From assembly GCF_005796225.1 (NCBI RefSeq), contig NZ_VAHO01000016.1, forward strand, positions 29,217 through 93,216: DNA of 64,000 nucleotides, in the 5' to 3' direction. Under the pieces are notes generated by a model. It was not told where the DNA came from, ran no database searches, and worked only from the letters and a program-made list of their open reading frames with translations. A program made the position numbers and the translations under genes. The DNA comes from Pseudarthrobacter sp. NamE5 (GTDB taxonomy: Bacteria > Actinomycetota > Actinomycetes > Actinomycetales > Micrococcaceae). This document shows, one piece after another, positions 7,748 through 15,532 of the stretch; position 1 is the stretch's first letter; the number at the start of each line of letters is the position of its first letter.

Positions 7748-9556
7748 TCAGGAGCGGGGGGCTGCGTACATCTCTTCGATGATCGTCTCGAAATCCTTCA
7801 TCACCTGGGCGCGCTTGACCTTCATGGACGGCGTCAGGTGACCCGAGGCCTCGGTGAACTCGGCAGGCACGATCCGGAAGGACTTAATAGCTTCAGCCTG
7901 GGATACCGACGTGTTGGCGGCCGTGATGAGGTCCTGGACCGCCGCCTTGACCACCGGGTTGTTGGCGGCTTCGTCAAGGGTGGTGTCGGCCGGGAGGCCG
8001 TGCCGTTGCAGCCAGCCGGGCAGCGCCTCCTGGTCCAGGGTGACCAGCGCGCCGATGAACGGCCGGTTGTCGCCGACCACCAGCACCTGTGACACCAGGG
8101 CGTCAGCCCGGATCTGGTCCTCCAGCAGGGCAGGAATCACGTTCTTGCCGCCGGCGGTGACAATGATCTCCTTTTTGCGCCCGGTGATCCATACGAAGCC
8201 GTCGTCATCGAGCCGGCCGATGTCCCCGGTGCGGAACCACCCGTCGTCGAACGTCTCGGCGGTGAGGTCAGGCCTCTTGTAGTAGCCGCGCATGACGCAC
8301 ACGCCCTTGGCGAGGATTTCGCCGTCGTCGGCGATCCGGACCGCATTGCCGGGCAGGGGCTTGCCCACGGACCCTATCTTGATCCGGGATGGTGTGTTGA
8401 CGGAGATGGGAGCAGTGGTTTCGGTCAGGCCGTAGCCTTCGAGGACCTGCAGGCCGATGCCCTGGAAAAAATGGCCCAGCCGCTCGCCCAGGGGTCCGCC
8501 GCCGGACACCGCATGGGCCACGTGACCGCCCATCGCGGCGCGCAATTTGCTGTAGACCAGTTTGTCGAACAGGGCGTGGCGCAGCTTGAGGCCGAGTCCG
8601 ACGCGGCCCTCCTGGCGGGCCTTGGAAAAGGCGATCGCCGTATCGGCTGCCTTGTGGAAAATGGCTCCCTTGCCGCCATCCTCTGCCTTGGTCAGGGCAG
8701 AATTGTAGACCTTCTCGAAGACGCGCGGCACGGCCAGGATGAACGTCGGCTCGTAGCTTTGCAGGTCGCTGAGGAGGTTCTTGATGTCCGGCGTGTGCGC
8801 CACGGTGGTGCCGGCCGCCATGGCAAGGACTGAGATGAAACGGGCGAAGACGTGTGCCAGCGGCAGGAACATGATGGTCTTGGCGTTCTCGTGGACGATC
8901 TCACCGATGATGGCCAGGGCGTTGTCCGAAAGCTCCACAAAATTCCCGTGGGTGAGTTCGCAGCCTTTGGGGCGGCCGGTGGTGCCGGAGGTGTAGATGA
9001 TGGTGGCTGTATCGCCAAGCCCGGCACCCTTTCTGCGGGCCTCGAGATCGTCATCGCTGACCCCGCGGCCGGCTTCGCGGAGGGCATCCAGTCCCTTCCC
9101 CTCCAGCTGCCAAATGTGCTCCAGCGAGGTCAGGGCCTCCGCTGTCACAGCCTGCCGGATGACGTCCTCATGATGTGCTGCCTCGCCAAAAGCGGCTACC
9201 GCGCCGGAATCACCGAGGTTCCAAGCAACCTGCGACGGTGAGGACGTTTCATAGATGGGGACCGAAACGGCGCCGGCAAACCAGATGGCAAAGTCCACCA
9301 GGGACCATTCGTAGCGGGTGCGCGACATGATGCCCACGCGGTCGCCGGCACCTACTCCACTGGCCATGAGCCCCTTAGCCAGTGCCCTGACGTCGGCAAG
9401 AAAATCTGTGGCGGAAATGTCCTGCCAGGACCCGGAAGCATCCAGACGTGAAAACAGCGCCGGGTTGCTTGCCTTGGTTGCCTGCCGCAGCACCAGGTCG
9501 GTGATGTTGGTTTCCGGTGGGACAACAACAAGAGGCGGAACACTGAATTCACGCAC
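7748..9556 (-). CDS. Long-chain acyl-CoA synthetase (AMP-dependent)
   Basis: The protein has 602 residues and belongs to the adenylate-forming (ANL) family. It activates a fatty acid with ATP and CoA to acyl-CoA. The phosphate-binding loop TIIYTSGTTGRPKG is at about residues 186-200, EGYGLTETT follows further on, and the hinge region DGWFRTGDIGRLDDDGF comes later. Length and motifs fit FadD15-like long-chain ligases. The start GTG 9556 has AAGGAG five bases upstream. It is transcribed alone, convergent with pyc. The acid it prefers cannot be read from sequence. Confidence 0.9.
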   Translation of the reverse strand: MREFSVPPLVVVPPETNITDLVLRQATKASNPALFSRLDASGSWQDISATDFLADVRALAKGLMASGVGAGDRVGIMSRTRYEWSLVDFAIWFAGAVSVPIYETSSPSQVAWNLGDSGAVAAFGEAAHHEDVIRQAVTAEALTSLEHIWQLEGKGLDALREAGRGVSDDDLEARRKGAGLGDTATIIYTSGTTGRPKGCELTHGNFVELSDNALAIIGEIVHENAKTIMFLPLAHVFARFISVLAMAAGTTVAHTPDIKNLLSDLQSYEPTFILAVPRVFEKVYNSALTKAEDGGKGAIFHKAADTAIAFSKARQEGRVGLGLKLRHALFDKLVYSKLRAAMGGHVAHAVSGGGPLGERLGHFFQGIGLQVLEGYGLTETTAPISVNTPSRIKIGSVGKPLPGNAVRIADDGEILAKGVCVMRGYYKRPDLTAETFDDGWFRTGDIGRLDDDGFVWITGRKKEIIVTAGGKNVIPALLEDQIRADALVSQVLVVGDNRPFIGALVTLDQEALPGWLQRHGLPADTTLDEAANNPVVKAAVQDLITAANTSVSQAEAIKSFRIVPAEFTEASGHLTPSMKVKRAQVMKDFETIIEEMYAAPRS

Positions 9557-9730
9557 TATAGCTCCTTTGATATCCGAGGTCCCGCACAGGGGTATGCCTA
9601 AAGACTAGTACGCCAGTGCGGAACCGTGCAGGCTCTAAAGTTACTTAGCGGTAACTTCGCCGTCAACGGTGCTGCGGCATCTCGGGCAGGCATCTCCGGC
9701 AGGCAGCACGCCCGGGGAAACCCGCCCATC

Positions 9731-9736
9731 TAGAAT
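9731..9736 (+). promoter_or_regulatory. -10 box TAGAAT for ROK kinase (leaderless)
   Basis: TAGAAT ends 8 bases before ATG 9745 and no Shine-Dalgarno is present, so the mRNA is predicted to start at or next to the ATG. Confidence 0.55.
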
Positions 9737-9744
9737 TGGGAACT

Positions 9745-10836
9745 ATGTACGCACCGCCTCCCGGCGAGCAGGCCGGGCCACTGACAAGACCTGCCTCGTG
9801 GCGGAGGCGGCCAGCCCCCCGCCGGGCCCGCGCACAGCGCGGCGAGGGCTTCCGCCAGCACCTGCGCCTCGGCCGCAAGGGCCTGGCTATCGGAATAGAC
9901 ATCGGCGGCACCAAGGTGGCCGCGGGCGTCGTGGATGCCGACGGCAGGATCCTCAGCGAGGCGCGGCGTTCGACGCCAGGCCGCGATCCCCGGGCTGTGG
10001 AGCAGGTTATCGTGGAGCTGGTTGAAGAACTCGGCAAGGGGCACCGGATCTGGTCGGTGGGCATCGGCGCCGCCGGGTGGATGGACCTCGACGGCGGCAC
10101 GGTGCTTTTCAGTCCGCACCTGGCCTGGCGCAACGAACCACTGAGGGCAAACCTGCAGCAGCTCCTCCGCCGGCCGGTGCTCCTGGCCAACGACGCCGAC
10201 GCGGCGGCATGGGCCGAATGGCGCTTTGGAGCGGGGCAGGGGGAAGACCGGCTGGTGTGCATCACGCTGGGTACCGGCATCGGGGGTGCCATGGTGATGG
10301 ACGGCAGGGTGGAGCGCGGCCGGTTCGGGGTGGCCGGCGAGTTCGGACACCAGATTATCGTGCCCGGCGGGCACCGCTGTGAGTGCGGAAACCGCGGCTG
10401 CTGGGAGCAATATGCGTCAGGGAACGCACTGGGGCGTGAAGCCAGGATCCTGGCGCGTGCCGACTCCCCGGTGGCCCAGGACCTGCTTGCCGCCGTGGGC
10501 GGCCGGGCGGAAGCAATAACCGGGGCCATCGTGACTGAACTGGCTCTGGCAGGTGATGCAGCCTCCCGTGAGCTGGTGGAGGAAGTGGGAGAGTGGCTGG
10601 GGCTTGGCCTCGCCAACCTCGCTGCGGCGCTGGATCCCGGGCTCTTCGTCATCGGCGGCGGCCTGTGCTCGGCGGGGGACCTCTTGGTGGAGCCGGCCCG
10701 AAAGGCTTTCGCCCGTAACCTGACGGGACGGGGGTTCCGCCCCGCCGCCGGGATCCAGCTGGCGGCCCTTGGCCCGAATGCCGGGCTGATTGGTGCTGCC
10801 GACCTGTCCAGGGTCAGCAGCCGGACGCGGCGCTGA
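9745..10836 (+). CDS. glkA: ROK-family glucokinase
   Basis: A start at ATG 9745 gives 363 residues. After a basic N-terminal extension of about 45 residues comes the ROK phosphate-binding motif [17 protein letters not shown], then the catalytic region LLANDADAAAWAEW, the second ATP motif TLGTGIGGAMV, and the ROK zinc motif CECGNRGCWEQYASG. ROK kinases with this motif phosphorylate glucose (or N-acetyl sugars) with ATP. The long arginine-rich N-terminal extension is unusual for GlkA, which normally begins close to GIDIGGT, so initiation further downstream is possible. A second, polyphosphate-type glucokinase lies at 51957-52760. Confidence 0.85.
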   Translation: MYAPPPGEQAGPLTRPASWRRRPAPRRARAQRGEGFRQHLRLGRKGLAIGIDIGGTKVAAGVVDADGRILSEARRSTPGRDPRAVEQVIVELVEELGKGHRIWSVGIGAAGWMDLDGGTVLFSPHLAWRNEPLRANLQQLLRRPVLLANDADAAAWAEWRFGAGQGEDRLVCITLGTGIGGAMVMDGRVERGRFGVAGEFGHQIIVPGGHRCECGNRGCWEQYASGNALGREARILARADSPVAQDLLAAVGGRAEAITGAIVTELALAGDAASRELVEEVGEWLGLGLANLAAALDPGLFVIGGGLCSAGDLLVEPARKAFARNLTGRGFRPAAGIQLAALGPNAGLIGAADLSRVSSRTRR

Positions 10837-10897
10837 CCTGGCCGACGCAAATGTACCGCCGCGCTGCCTGGTGGTGCACCCGGGGGAAGCCAGGCCG

Positions 10898-11464
10898 CTA
10901 CACCCGGGCCCCGTCGTCGTTCTCGTCCTTTTCCTGCGGCAGCTTCATGATCAGGTAAACGGTCCCGAGCACGAAGACCGCAACAATGCCCACAATGGCA
11001 AGCAGCGGTGCCGAACGCCAAAACATCGCTGACAGCAGAAGCGCCACGGGGCCGCCCACGGCGGCGAGCCAGGCGAGCATGGTCAGCGGTTCCGTGCCGG
11101 CCAGGCTCGGCGGTTCTTCGGGGACGAATGCGCCCTCTTCCTCGTCCACGTCGTAGTCGCGGGGGCCGGCAGGGGCGCCTCCTGCCGCTGGGTGGGAGCC
11201 GGCGCCGTCCGCTGACGCCTGCCGCTCCGCCGCGGACATTTCCGAAGGCGCCGCTCCGGCCAGGCCCAGGGGGTCGAAGTCCCGGAAGGCAGCAGGCCGG
11301 TTGCCCGGCCCTGGGGCGTCCTGGCGCGGCCCTTCATCGGGGTCAGCTTCGGCGCCCATGGTTGGCGCAGATGAATCAGATTCGAGCCGCGCGACGAGGT
11401 CCAGCCATACAGCGTCGTCCTGGTTGGCGCCCTGGTCCGGGGAGCCGGGGTCAGGCCTGTTCAT
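10898..11464 (-). CDS. Hypothetical two-helix membrane protein
   Basis: A start at ATG 11464 gives 188 residues. The first 120 are acidic, Pro/Ala/Gly-rich and probably disordered. Two hydrophobic segments follow (about 131-150, MLAWLAAVGGPVALLLSAMF, and 154-176, LLAIVGIVAVFVLGTVYLIM), then a short charged tail. The start overlaps the 3' end of the upstream hydrolase gene by 14 bases, so translation is probably coupled and the three genes 13057-10898 form one operon. I do not recognise a named domain. The function is unknown; the overlap suggests a partner or accessory role to the hydrolases, which is an inference only. Confidence 0.7.
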   Translation of the reverse strand: MNRPDPGSPDQGANQDDAVWLDLVARLESDSSAPTMGAEADPDEGPRQDAPGPGNRPAAFRDFDPLGLAGAAPSEMSAAERQASADGAGSHPAAGGAPAGPRDYDVDEEEGAFVPEEPPSLAGTEPLTMLAWLAAVGGPVALLLSAMFWRSAPLLAIVGIVAVFVLGTVYLIMKLPQEKDENDDGARV

Positions 11465-12272
11465 GGGATGTGACCTCCAGGTCCGGTACCGCACTTGCAG
11501 CTGCTTGATGGGGGTTTGCGCCGGAGACGATCTGACGGATGAATTCAACCGAGCCATGGAAAATCCGGCCGGCATCATGGTCCAGGGTGGCAACGTGGTA
11601 GCTGTTTTCAAGCCGGACCAGCTCCAGGGGAGCGTGGGTGAGCCCACGCTGCAGCGCCGCCAGGCTCGAGTGGGACACCACGTGGTCCACCGTAGAGCGG
11701 TAGCCCAGGACCGGTGCAGTGACCCGGGGGAGGAGCCGCAGGGTATCCCGGAACATCTTGTTCAATTCGTGCGCCGCGGCAACCGGGGTCCGTGGATAAG
11801 CGCCCTCGTCCATCCCTTCCTTAAGGATGTCGTTGGCAATGGCCGGCGTACTTCTCATGACCAGCTTCAGGATTCCGGCGAGCGGCGCCCGCGGATCATC
11901 GATCACCAGGGCCGGGTTAACCAGGATCACACCAGCCACGGGGCGGGTGGCTGCAATCCGCAGCGCCAGGGCACCGCCCATGCTGAGCCCGGCTGAGAAG
12001 ACGTAGTCACAGTCCGCATCCAGCTCAAGGTAAGCATCGTCAAGGGCGCCGTGCCACTGCTGCCACCTTGTGCGTGCGAGTTCCTGCCAGCTGGTTCCAT
12101 GGCCGGGGAGCAACGGCATGCGCACGGCGAACCCTGCTGCTGCCAAAGCCTGGGCCCAATCACGCAGCCCGTGCGGGCTTCCCGTGAAGCCGTGCGAGAG
12201 AACCACCCCGATGCGGGGTCCCGCGCCAGCGAAAGTACTGCTGAACGGGCTGTGGTCCAGGCTTGAGGTCAT
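11451..12272 (-). CDS. Alpha/beta hydrolase (esterase/lipase-like)
   Basis: The protein has 273 residues. It begins near GPRIGVVLSHGFTGSPHG, which holds the oxyanion-loop HGFTGSP. The nucleophile elbow is GLSMGGAL, the acid lies in RSTVDHVV, and the catalytic His in NSYHVATLDHD. This layout is that of Est30-like carboxylesterases and monoacylglycerol lipases, which cleave short- to medium-chain acyl esters. It overlaps its upstream paralogue by 4 bases and its downstream neighbour by 14. It is closely similar to the next gene (same HGFTGSP, GLSMGG and HVATLD motifs), which indicates tandem duplication. The substrate is unknown. Confidence 0.85.
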   Translation of the reverse strand: MTSSLDHSPFSSTFAGAGPRIGVVLSHGFTGSPHGLRDWAQALAAAGFAVRMPLLPGHGTSWQELARTRWQQWHGALDDAYLELDADCDYVFSAGLSMGGALALRIAATRPVAGVILVNPALVIDDPRAPLAGILKLVMRSTPAIANDILKEGMDEGAYPRTPVAAAHELNKMFRDTLRLLPRVTAPVLGYRSTVDHVVSHSSLAALQRGLTHAPLELVRLENSYHVATLDHDAGRIFHGSVEFIRQIVSGANPHQAAASAVPDLEVTSHEQA

Positions 12273-13057
12273 CGCGTCTCCAATGCTGTCTTTTGGCGGG
12301 CGAGGGGGTGGAAAAAGGCGCTGGATTTCGCAAAGATCTCCGGCGCGTCCACGTCCAGAGTAGCCACGTGCCCGCTGCTGTGAAGGTCCACCACTTCAGT
12401 GAGGTGCGCGCCGAGCCCTTTTCGGAGCAACGCCAGGGATGTTGGCGGAACCACCGCGTCGGTGCGGGACTTGAAGACCTGGACCGGGGCGGTGATGCCG
12501 GGAAGCGCGCGGGCCGCGGCCGCGAAGAGCTTCCTCAGCTCGTGCACTGCTGCCAGGGGGGTACGGGAATAGTCGCCGTCATAGGTTACTGCCGCAGTCG
12601 GCTGCTCTTCCTGGATGGGCAGCGTAGTGCGCTGGAAGTACTTGAGCACGCCAACCACCCGGACGCGCCGGTCGTAGAAGGTCAGGCCCGGGTTGACCAC
12701 GGACACTCCGGCAACGTCATGCCGGGAGGCAGCCAGCAGCGCAATGGCGCCGCCCATCGACAGTCCAGCCACGAAACACGTTTCCGTCCTCGCCTCAAGT
12801 TCCAGGTAGGCGGCCTCGAAACTGCGGTACCAGTCACTCCAACGGGTCCTGGCCAGCTGGCGCCAGTCGGTTCCGTGGCCGGGCAGCAGGGGCACGGTCA
12901 CGGCATAACCCTGCGAGGCGAGGTGCTCTGCCCACGGCAGGACGCTGAGGGGGCTTCCCGTGAAGCCGTGGCAAATGGCCACGCCAATTCCTGCATTCGG
13001 TCCATGGCCCTGGTAGCTGAAAGCGGCAGGAGGGGATGGGTTGCTGCTTTCGCTCAT
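12269..13057 (-). CDS. Alpha/beta hydrolase (esterase/lipase-like), paralogue
   Basis: The protein has 262 residues. Its motifs match the gene that follows: CHGFTGSPLSV, the nucleophile elbow GLSMGGAI, the acid in KSRTDAVVP, and SGHVATLDVD with the catalytic His. ATG 13057 has a GGAGG Shine-Dalgarno a few bases upstream. It is the first gene of a three-gene minus-strand operon and is divergent from the plsC gene at 13169. Proximity to plsC suggests lipid or glycerolipid turnover, but no substrate can be assigned from sequence. Confidence 0.85.
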   Translation of the reverse strand: MSESSNPSPPAAFSYQGHGPNAGIGVAICHGFTGSPLSVLPWAEHLASQGYAVTVPLLPGHGTDWRQLARTRWSDWYRSFEAAYLELEARTETCFVAGLSMGGAIALLAASRHDVAGVSVVNPGLTFYDRRVRVVGVLKYFQRTTLPIQEEQPTAAVTYDGDYSRTPLAAVHELRKLFAAAARALPGITAPVQVFKSRTDAVVPPTSLALLRKGLGAHLTEVVDLHSSGHVATLDVDAPEIFAKSSAFFHPLARQKTALETR

Positions 13058-13168
13058 GCCTCCATCGTGTCACTGTTCCGGACAAATCTCACTAGAGTAG
13101 GGTTGCATTGAACTGCTGGCCAGGCCCGACGCTGGGACCGGGGGCCGTCTTCCGGAGAGGGTTCTTAC

Positions 13169-13987
13169 GTGTTCTATTGGGTCATGAAGAGGATCTTCCT
13201 GGGTCCTGTGCTGAAGCTTCTCTTCCGTCCCTGGGTCAAGGGCCTGGACAATATCCCGGCGGAGGGCGCGGCGATCATCGCCTCCAACCATTTGTCGTTT
13301 TCCGATTCCATCTTTATGCCGCTGATGGTCCACAGGCCCGTGGTCTTCCTGGCCAAGTCGGAGTATTTCACTGGCACAGGCATTAAAGGCAGGCTGACAG
13401 CGGCGTTCTTCCGCCTGACCAACCAGTTGCCGATGGACAGGTCCGGGGGCGCCGCCTCGGCAGCCTCGTTGAGTGCGGGCATGGAGGTCCTCAACCACGG
13501 CGGGCTGCTGGGCATCTACCCCGAAGGCACCCGGAGCCCCGATGGCAGGCTGTACCGCGGCAAAGTAGGAGTGGCCAGGCTTGCGCTGCAGGCCGGCGTG
13601 CCAGTGATACCGGTGGCCATGATCGGCACGGACAAGGTGCAACCCATCGGGAAGCGGCTGCCCAACATCCGCAGGATCGGCATGATCTTCGGCGAACCGC
13701 TGGACTTCAGCGGGTACCGGGACCAGGCGGAGGACCGCGACGTCCAGAGGAAAGTCACCGACCAGATCATGTTCGAACTGATGCGGCTCTCCGGGCAGGA
13801 ATACGTGGATGAGTACGCGGCGGTGGTGAAGCTGAGGCTGGCAGGCAAGCCGGTGGAACCGGCAGCGGCAGCTGAACCGCTCGCTTCGCCCGCCCCTGCC
13901 GAGGGCACAGCGGCCAGTGGAGGGCAGGACCGCCCCGCTGCCGGGCAGGGCTCCAAGGACGACGGCGGGGCTGCCGCCGCAGGGTAG
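13169..13987 (+). CDS. 1-acyl-sn-glycerol-3-phosphate acyltransferase family (PlsC)
   Basis: The protein has 272 residues. The acyltransferase motif I is NHLSFSD (H-x4-D) at about residues 45-51, motif III is YPEGTRSPDGRLYRGK, and motif IV includes VIPVAMIGT. PlsC makes phosphatidic acid from lysophosphatidic acid at the inner face of the membrane. The GTG start has GGAGAGG upstream. The last 45 residues are Ala/Pro/Gly-rich and low in complexity, beyond the catalytic domain. An exact acceptor cannot be assigned; mycobacteria and relatives hold several PlsC paralogues. Confidence 0.88.
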   Translation: MFYWVMKRIFLGPVLKLLFRPWVKGLDNIPAEGAAIIASNHLSFSDSIFMPLMVHRPVVFLAKSEYFTGTGIKGRLTAAFFRLTNQLPMDRSGGAASAASLSAGMEVLNHGGLLGIYPEGTRSPDGRLYRGKVGVARLALQAGVPVIPVAMIGTDKVQPIGKRLPNIRRIGMIFGEPLDFSGYRDQAEDRDVQRKVTDQIMFELMRLSGQEYVDEYAAVVKLRLAGKPVEPAAAAEPLASPAPAEGTAASGGQDRPAAGQGSKDDGGAAAAG

Positions 13988-14067
13988 TAAGGCCGCCTGC
14001 ACCCGCTGTTGTGACGCCGTCGGCCTGCAGCGTGACGGTGCGGTGTCACGGGGACCTGTACGACCGT

Positions 14068-14073
14068 TAGTCT
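14068..14073 (+). promoter_or_regulatory. -10 box TAGTCT for aroG (leaderless at GTG 14080)
   Basis: TAGTCT is followed by 6 bases and then GTG 14080, while ATG 14077 is only 3 bases away. This spacing suggests a leaderless mRNA that starts at GTG 14080. Confidence 0.4.
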
Positions 14074-14076
14074 TAG

Positions 14077-15471
14077 ATGGTGACTGAGCTATCTGCAAAA
14101 CCCGTCTTTTCGCTGTCCAGCACCGCCCAGAGCGGAGCAGCCGACTATCCCGGACTTGACCACTGGCGGGACCTTCCCATTTCGCAGCAGCCCAGCTGGC
14201 AGGACAGGGCAGTTTTTGACGCTTCCGTGAAGGAACTTTCCATCCTCCCTCCGCTGGTGTTTGCCGGTGAGGTGGACATCCTCCGCGAGCGGCTTGCTGC
14301 TGCTGCCCAGGGCAAGGCGTTCCTGCTGCAGGGCGGGGACTGCGCCGAGACGTTCGAGGCCGCGACCGCGGACAAGATCAGCGCCCGCGTCAAGACGATC
14401 CTGCAGATGGCGGTGGTGCTTACCTATGGTGCGGCCATGCCCGTCATCAAGATGGGCAGGATGGCCGGGCAGTTCGCCAAGCCCCGCTCGTCCAACGATG
14501 AGACCCGTAACGGGGTCACGCTCCCCGCCTACCGGGGGGACATCGTGAACGGGTACGAATTCACTCCGGAGTCCCGCGGCCACGACGCCGCCCGCATGCT
14601 CCGCGCGTACCATACCTCCGCTGCCACGCTGAACCTGATCCGGGCCTTCACCCAGGGCGGCTTTGCCGACCTGCGCTCCGTGCACCAGTGGAACAAGGGC
14701 TTCACCGAGAACCCGGCGCACGCCCGCTACGAATCACTGGCCCGCGACATCGACCGGGCCATCAAGTTCATGGATTCCTGCGGTGCTGACTTCGAGGCAC
14801 TGAAGCGCGTTGAGTTCTTTGCCAGCCACGAGGCCCTGCTGCTGGATTACGAGCGGGCCCTGACCCGGATCGACTCCCGCACCGGCTTCCCGTACGACAC
14901 GTCGGCGCACTTCCTCTGGATCGGGGAGCGGACCAGGGAGCTGGACCACGCCCACGTCGACTTCCTGTCCCGGGTGCGGAACCCCATCGGCGTTAAGCTG
15001 GGCCCGTCCACCACCGGTGACGACGCCCTTCGCCTGATTGACAAGCTGGACCCCGAGCGTGAGCCGGGCCGGTTGACCTTCATCACCCGTATGGGTGCAG
15101 GCAACATCCGCGAGAAGCTTCCCGCCGTCGTCGAAAAAGTCACGGCGTCCGGTGCCCAGGTTCTGTGGGTCACCGACCCCATGCACGGAAATACCGTCAC
15201 GTCCCCGAACGGCTACAAGACACGCAACTTCGACGACGTCATTGACGAAGTGCGCGGCTTCTTCGAAGTACACCACGCGCTGGGCACGGTTCCGGGCGGC
15301 CTGCATGTGGAGATGACGGGGGATGACGTGGCGGAGTGCCTCGGCGGCGCTGACCCGATCGACCAGGACGCCTTCCTGGACCGCTATGAGTCGGTCTGTG
15401 ATCCGCGGCTGAACCATATGCAGTCGCTGGAAATGGCCTTCCTGGTGGCCGGCGCCCTCGCCCGGCACTGA
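14077..15471 (+). CDS. aroG: 3-deoxy-D-arabino-heptulosonate 7-phosphate synthase, class II
   Basis: The protein has 464 residues, the usual size of the class II (plant/AroG-type) enzyme. It condenses phosphoenolpyruvate and erythrose 4-phosphate in the first step of the shikimate pathway. Diagnostic segments include DHWRDLPISQQPSWQD near the N terminus, FLLQGGDCAETFEA with the metal-binding Cys, PAYRGDIVNGYEF, and late in the chain TDPMHGNTVTSPNG and HVEMTGDDVAECLGG. It is the positional equivalent of Rv2178c next to the pknL region. The start may be ATG 14077 or, if the mRNA is leaderless, GTG 14080. Confidence 0.97.
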   Translation: MVTELSAKPVFSLSSTAQSGAADYPGLDHWRDLPISQQPSWQDRAVFDASVKELSILPPLVFAGEVDILRERLAAAAQGKAFLLQGGDCAETFEAATADKISARVKTILQMAVVLTYGAAMPVIKMGRMAGQFAKPRSSNDETRNGVTLPAYRGDIVNGYEFTPESRGHDAARMLRAYHTSAATLNLIRAFTQGGFADLRSVHQWNKGFTENPAHARYESLARDIDRAIKFMDSCGADFEALKRVEFFASHEALLLDYERALTRIDSRTGFPYDTSAHFLWIGERTRELDHAHVDFLSRVRNPIGVKLGPSTTGDDALRLIDKLDPEREPGRLTFITRMGAGNIREKLPAVVEKVTASGAQVLWVTDPMHGNTVTSPNGYKTRNFDDVIDEVRGFFEVHHALGTVPGGLHVEMTGDDVAECLGGADPIDQDAFLDRYESVCDPRLNHMQSLEMAFLVAGALARH

Positions 15472-15487
15472 TACCGCACTTCACGCC

Positions 15488-15532
15488 CCTGACGGTGGTG
15501 CAGGCGGTCTGCCCGCCTACACCACCGTCAGG
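15488..15532. terminator. Bidirectional hairpin between aroG and pknL
   Basis: A 13-bp perfect stem CCTGACGGTGGTG (15488-15500) / CACCACCGTCAGG (15520-15532) has an inner GGCGG/CCGCC pairing. It overlaps the last codons and stop of the minus-strand kinase gene. No long T tract is present. Confidence 0.65.

Noticed and set aside
9663..11021. A 452-codon open frame opposite the ROK kinase
   Set aside because: The plus-strand ROK kinase shows full family motifs; the opposite frame is Arg/Pro/Ser-rich and has none.
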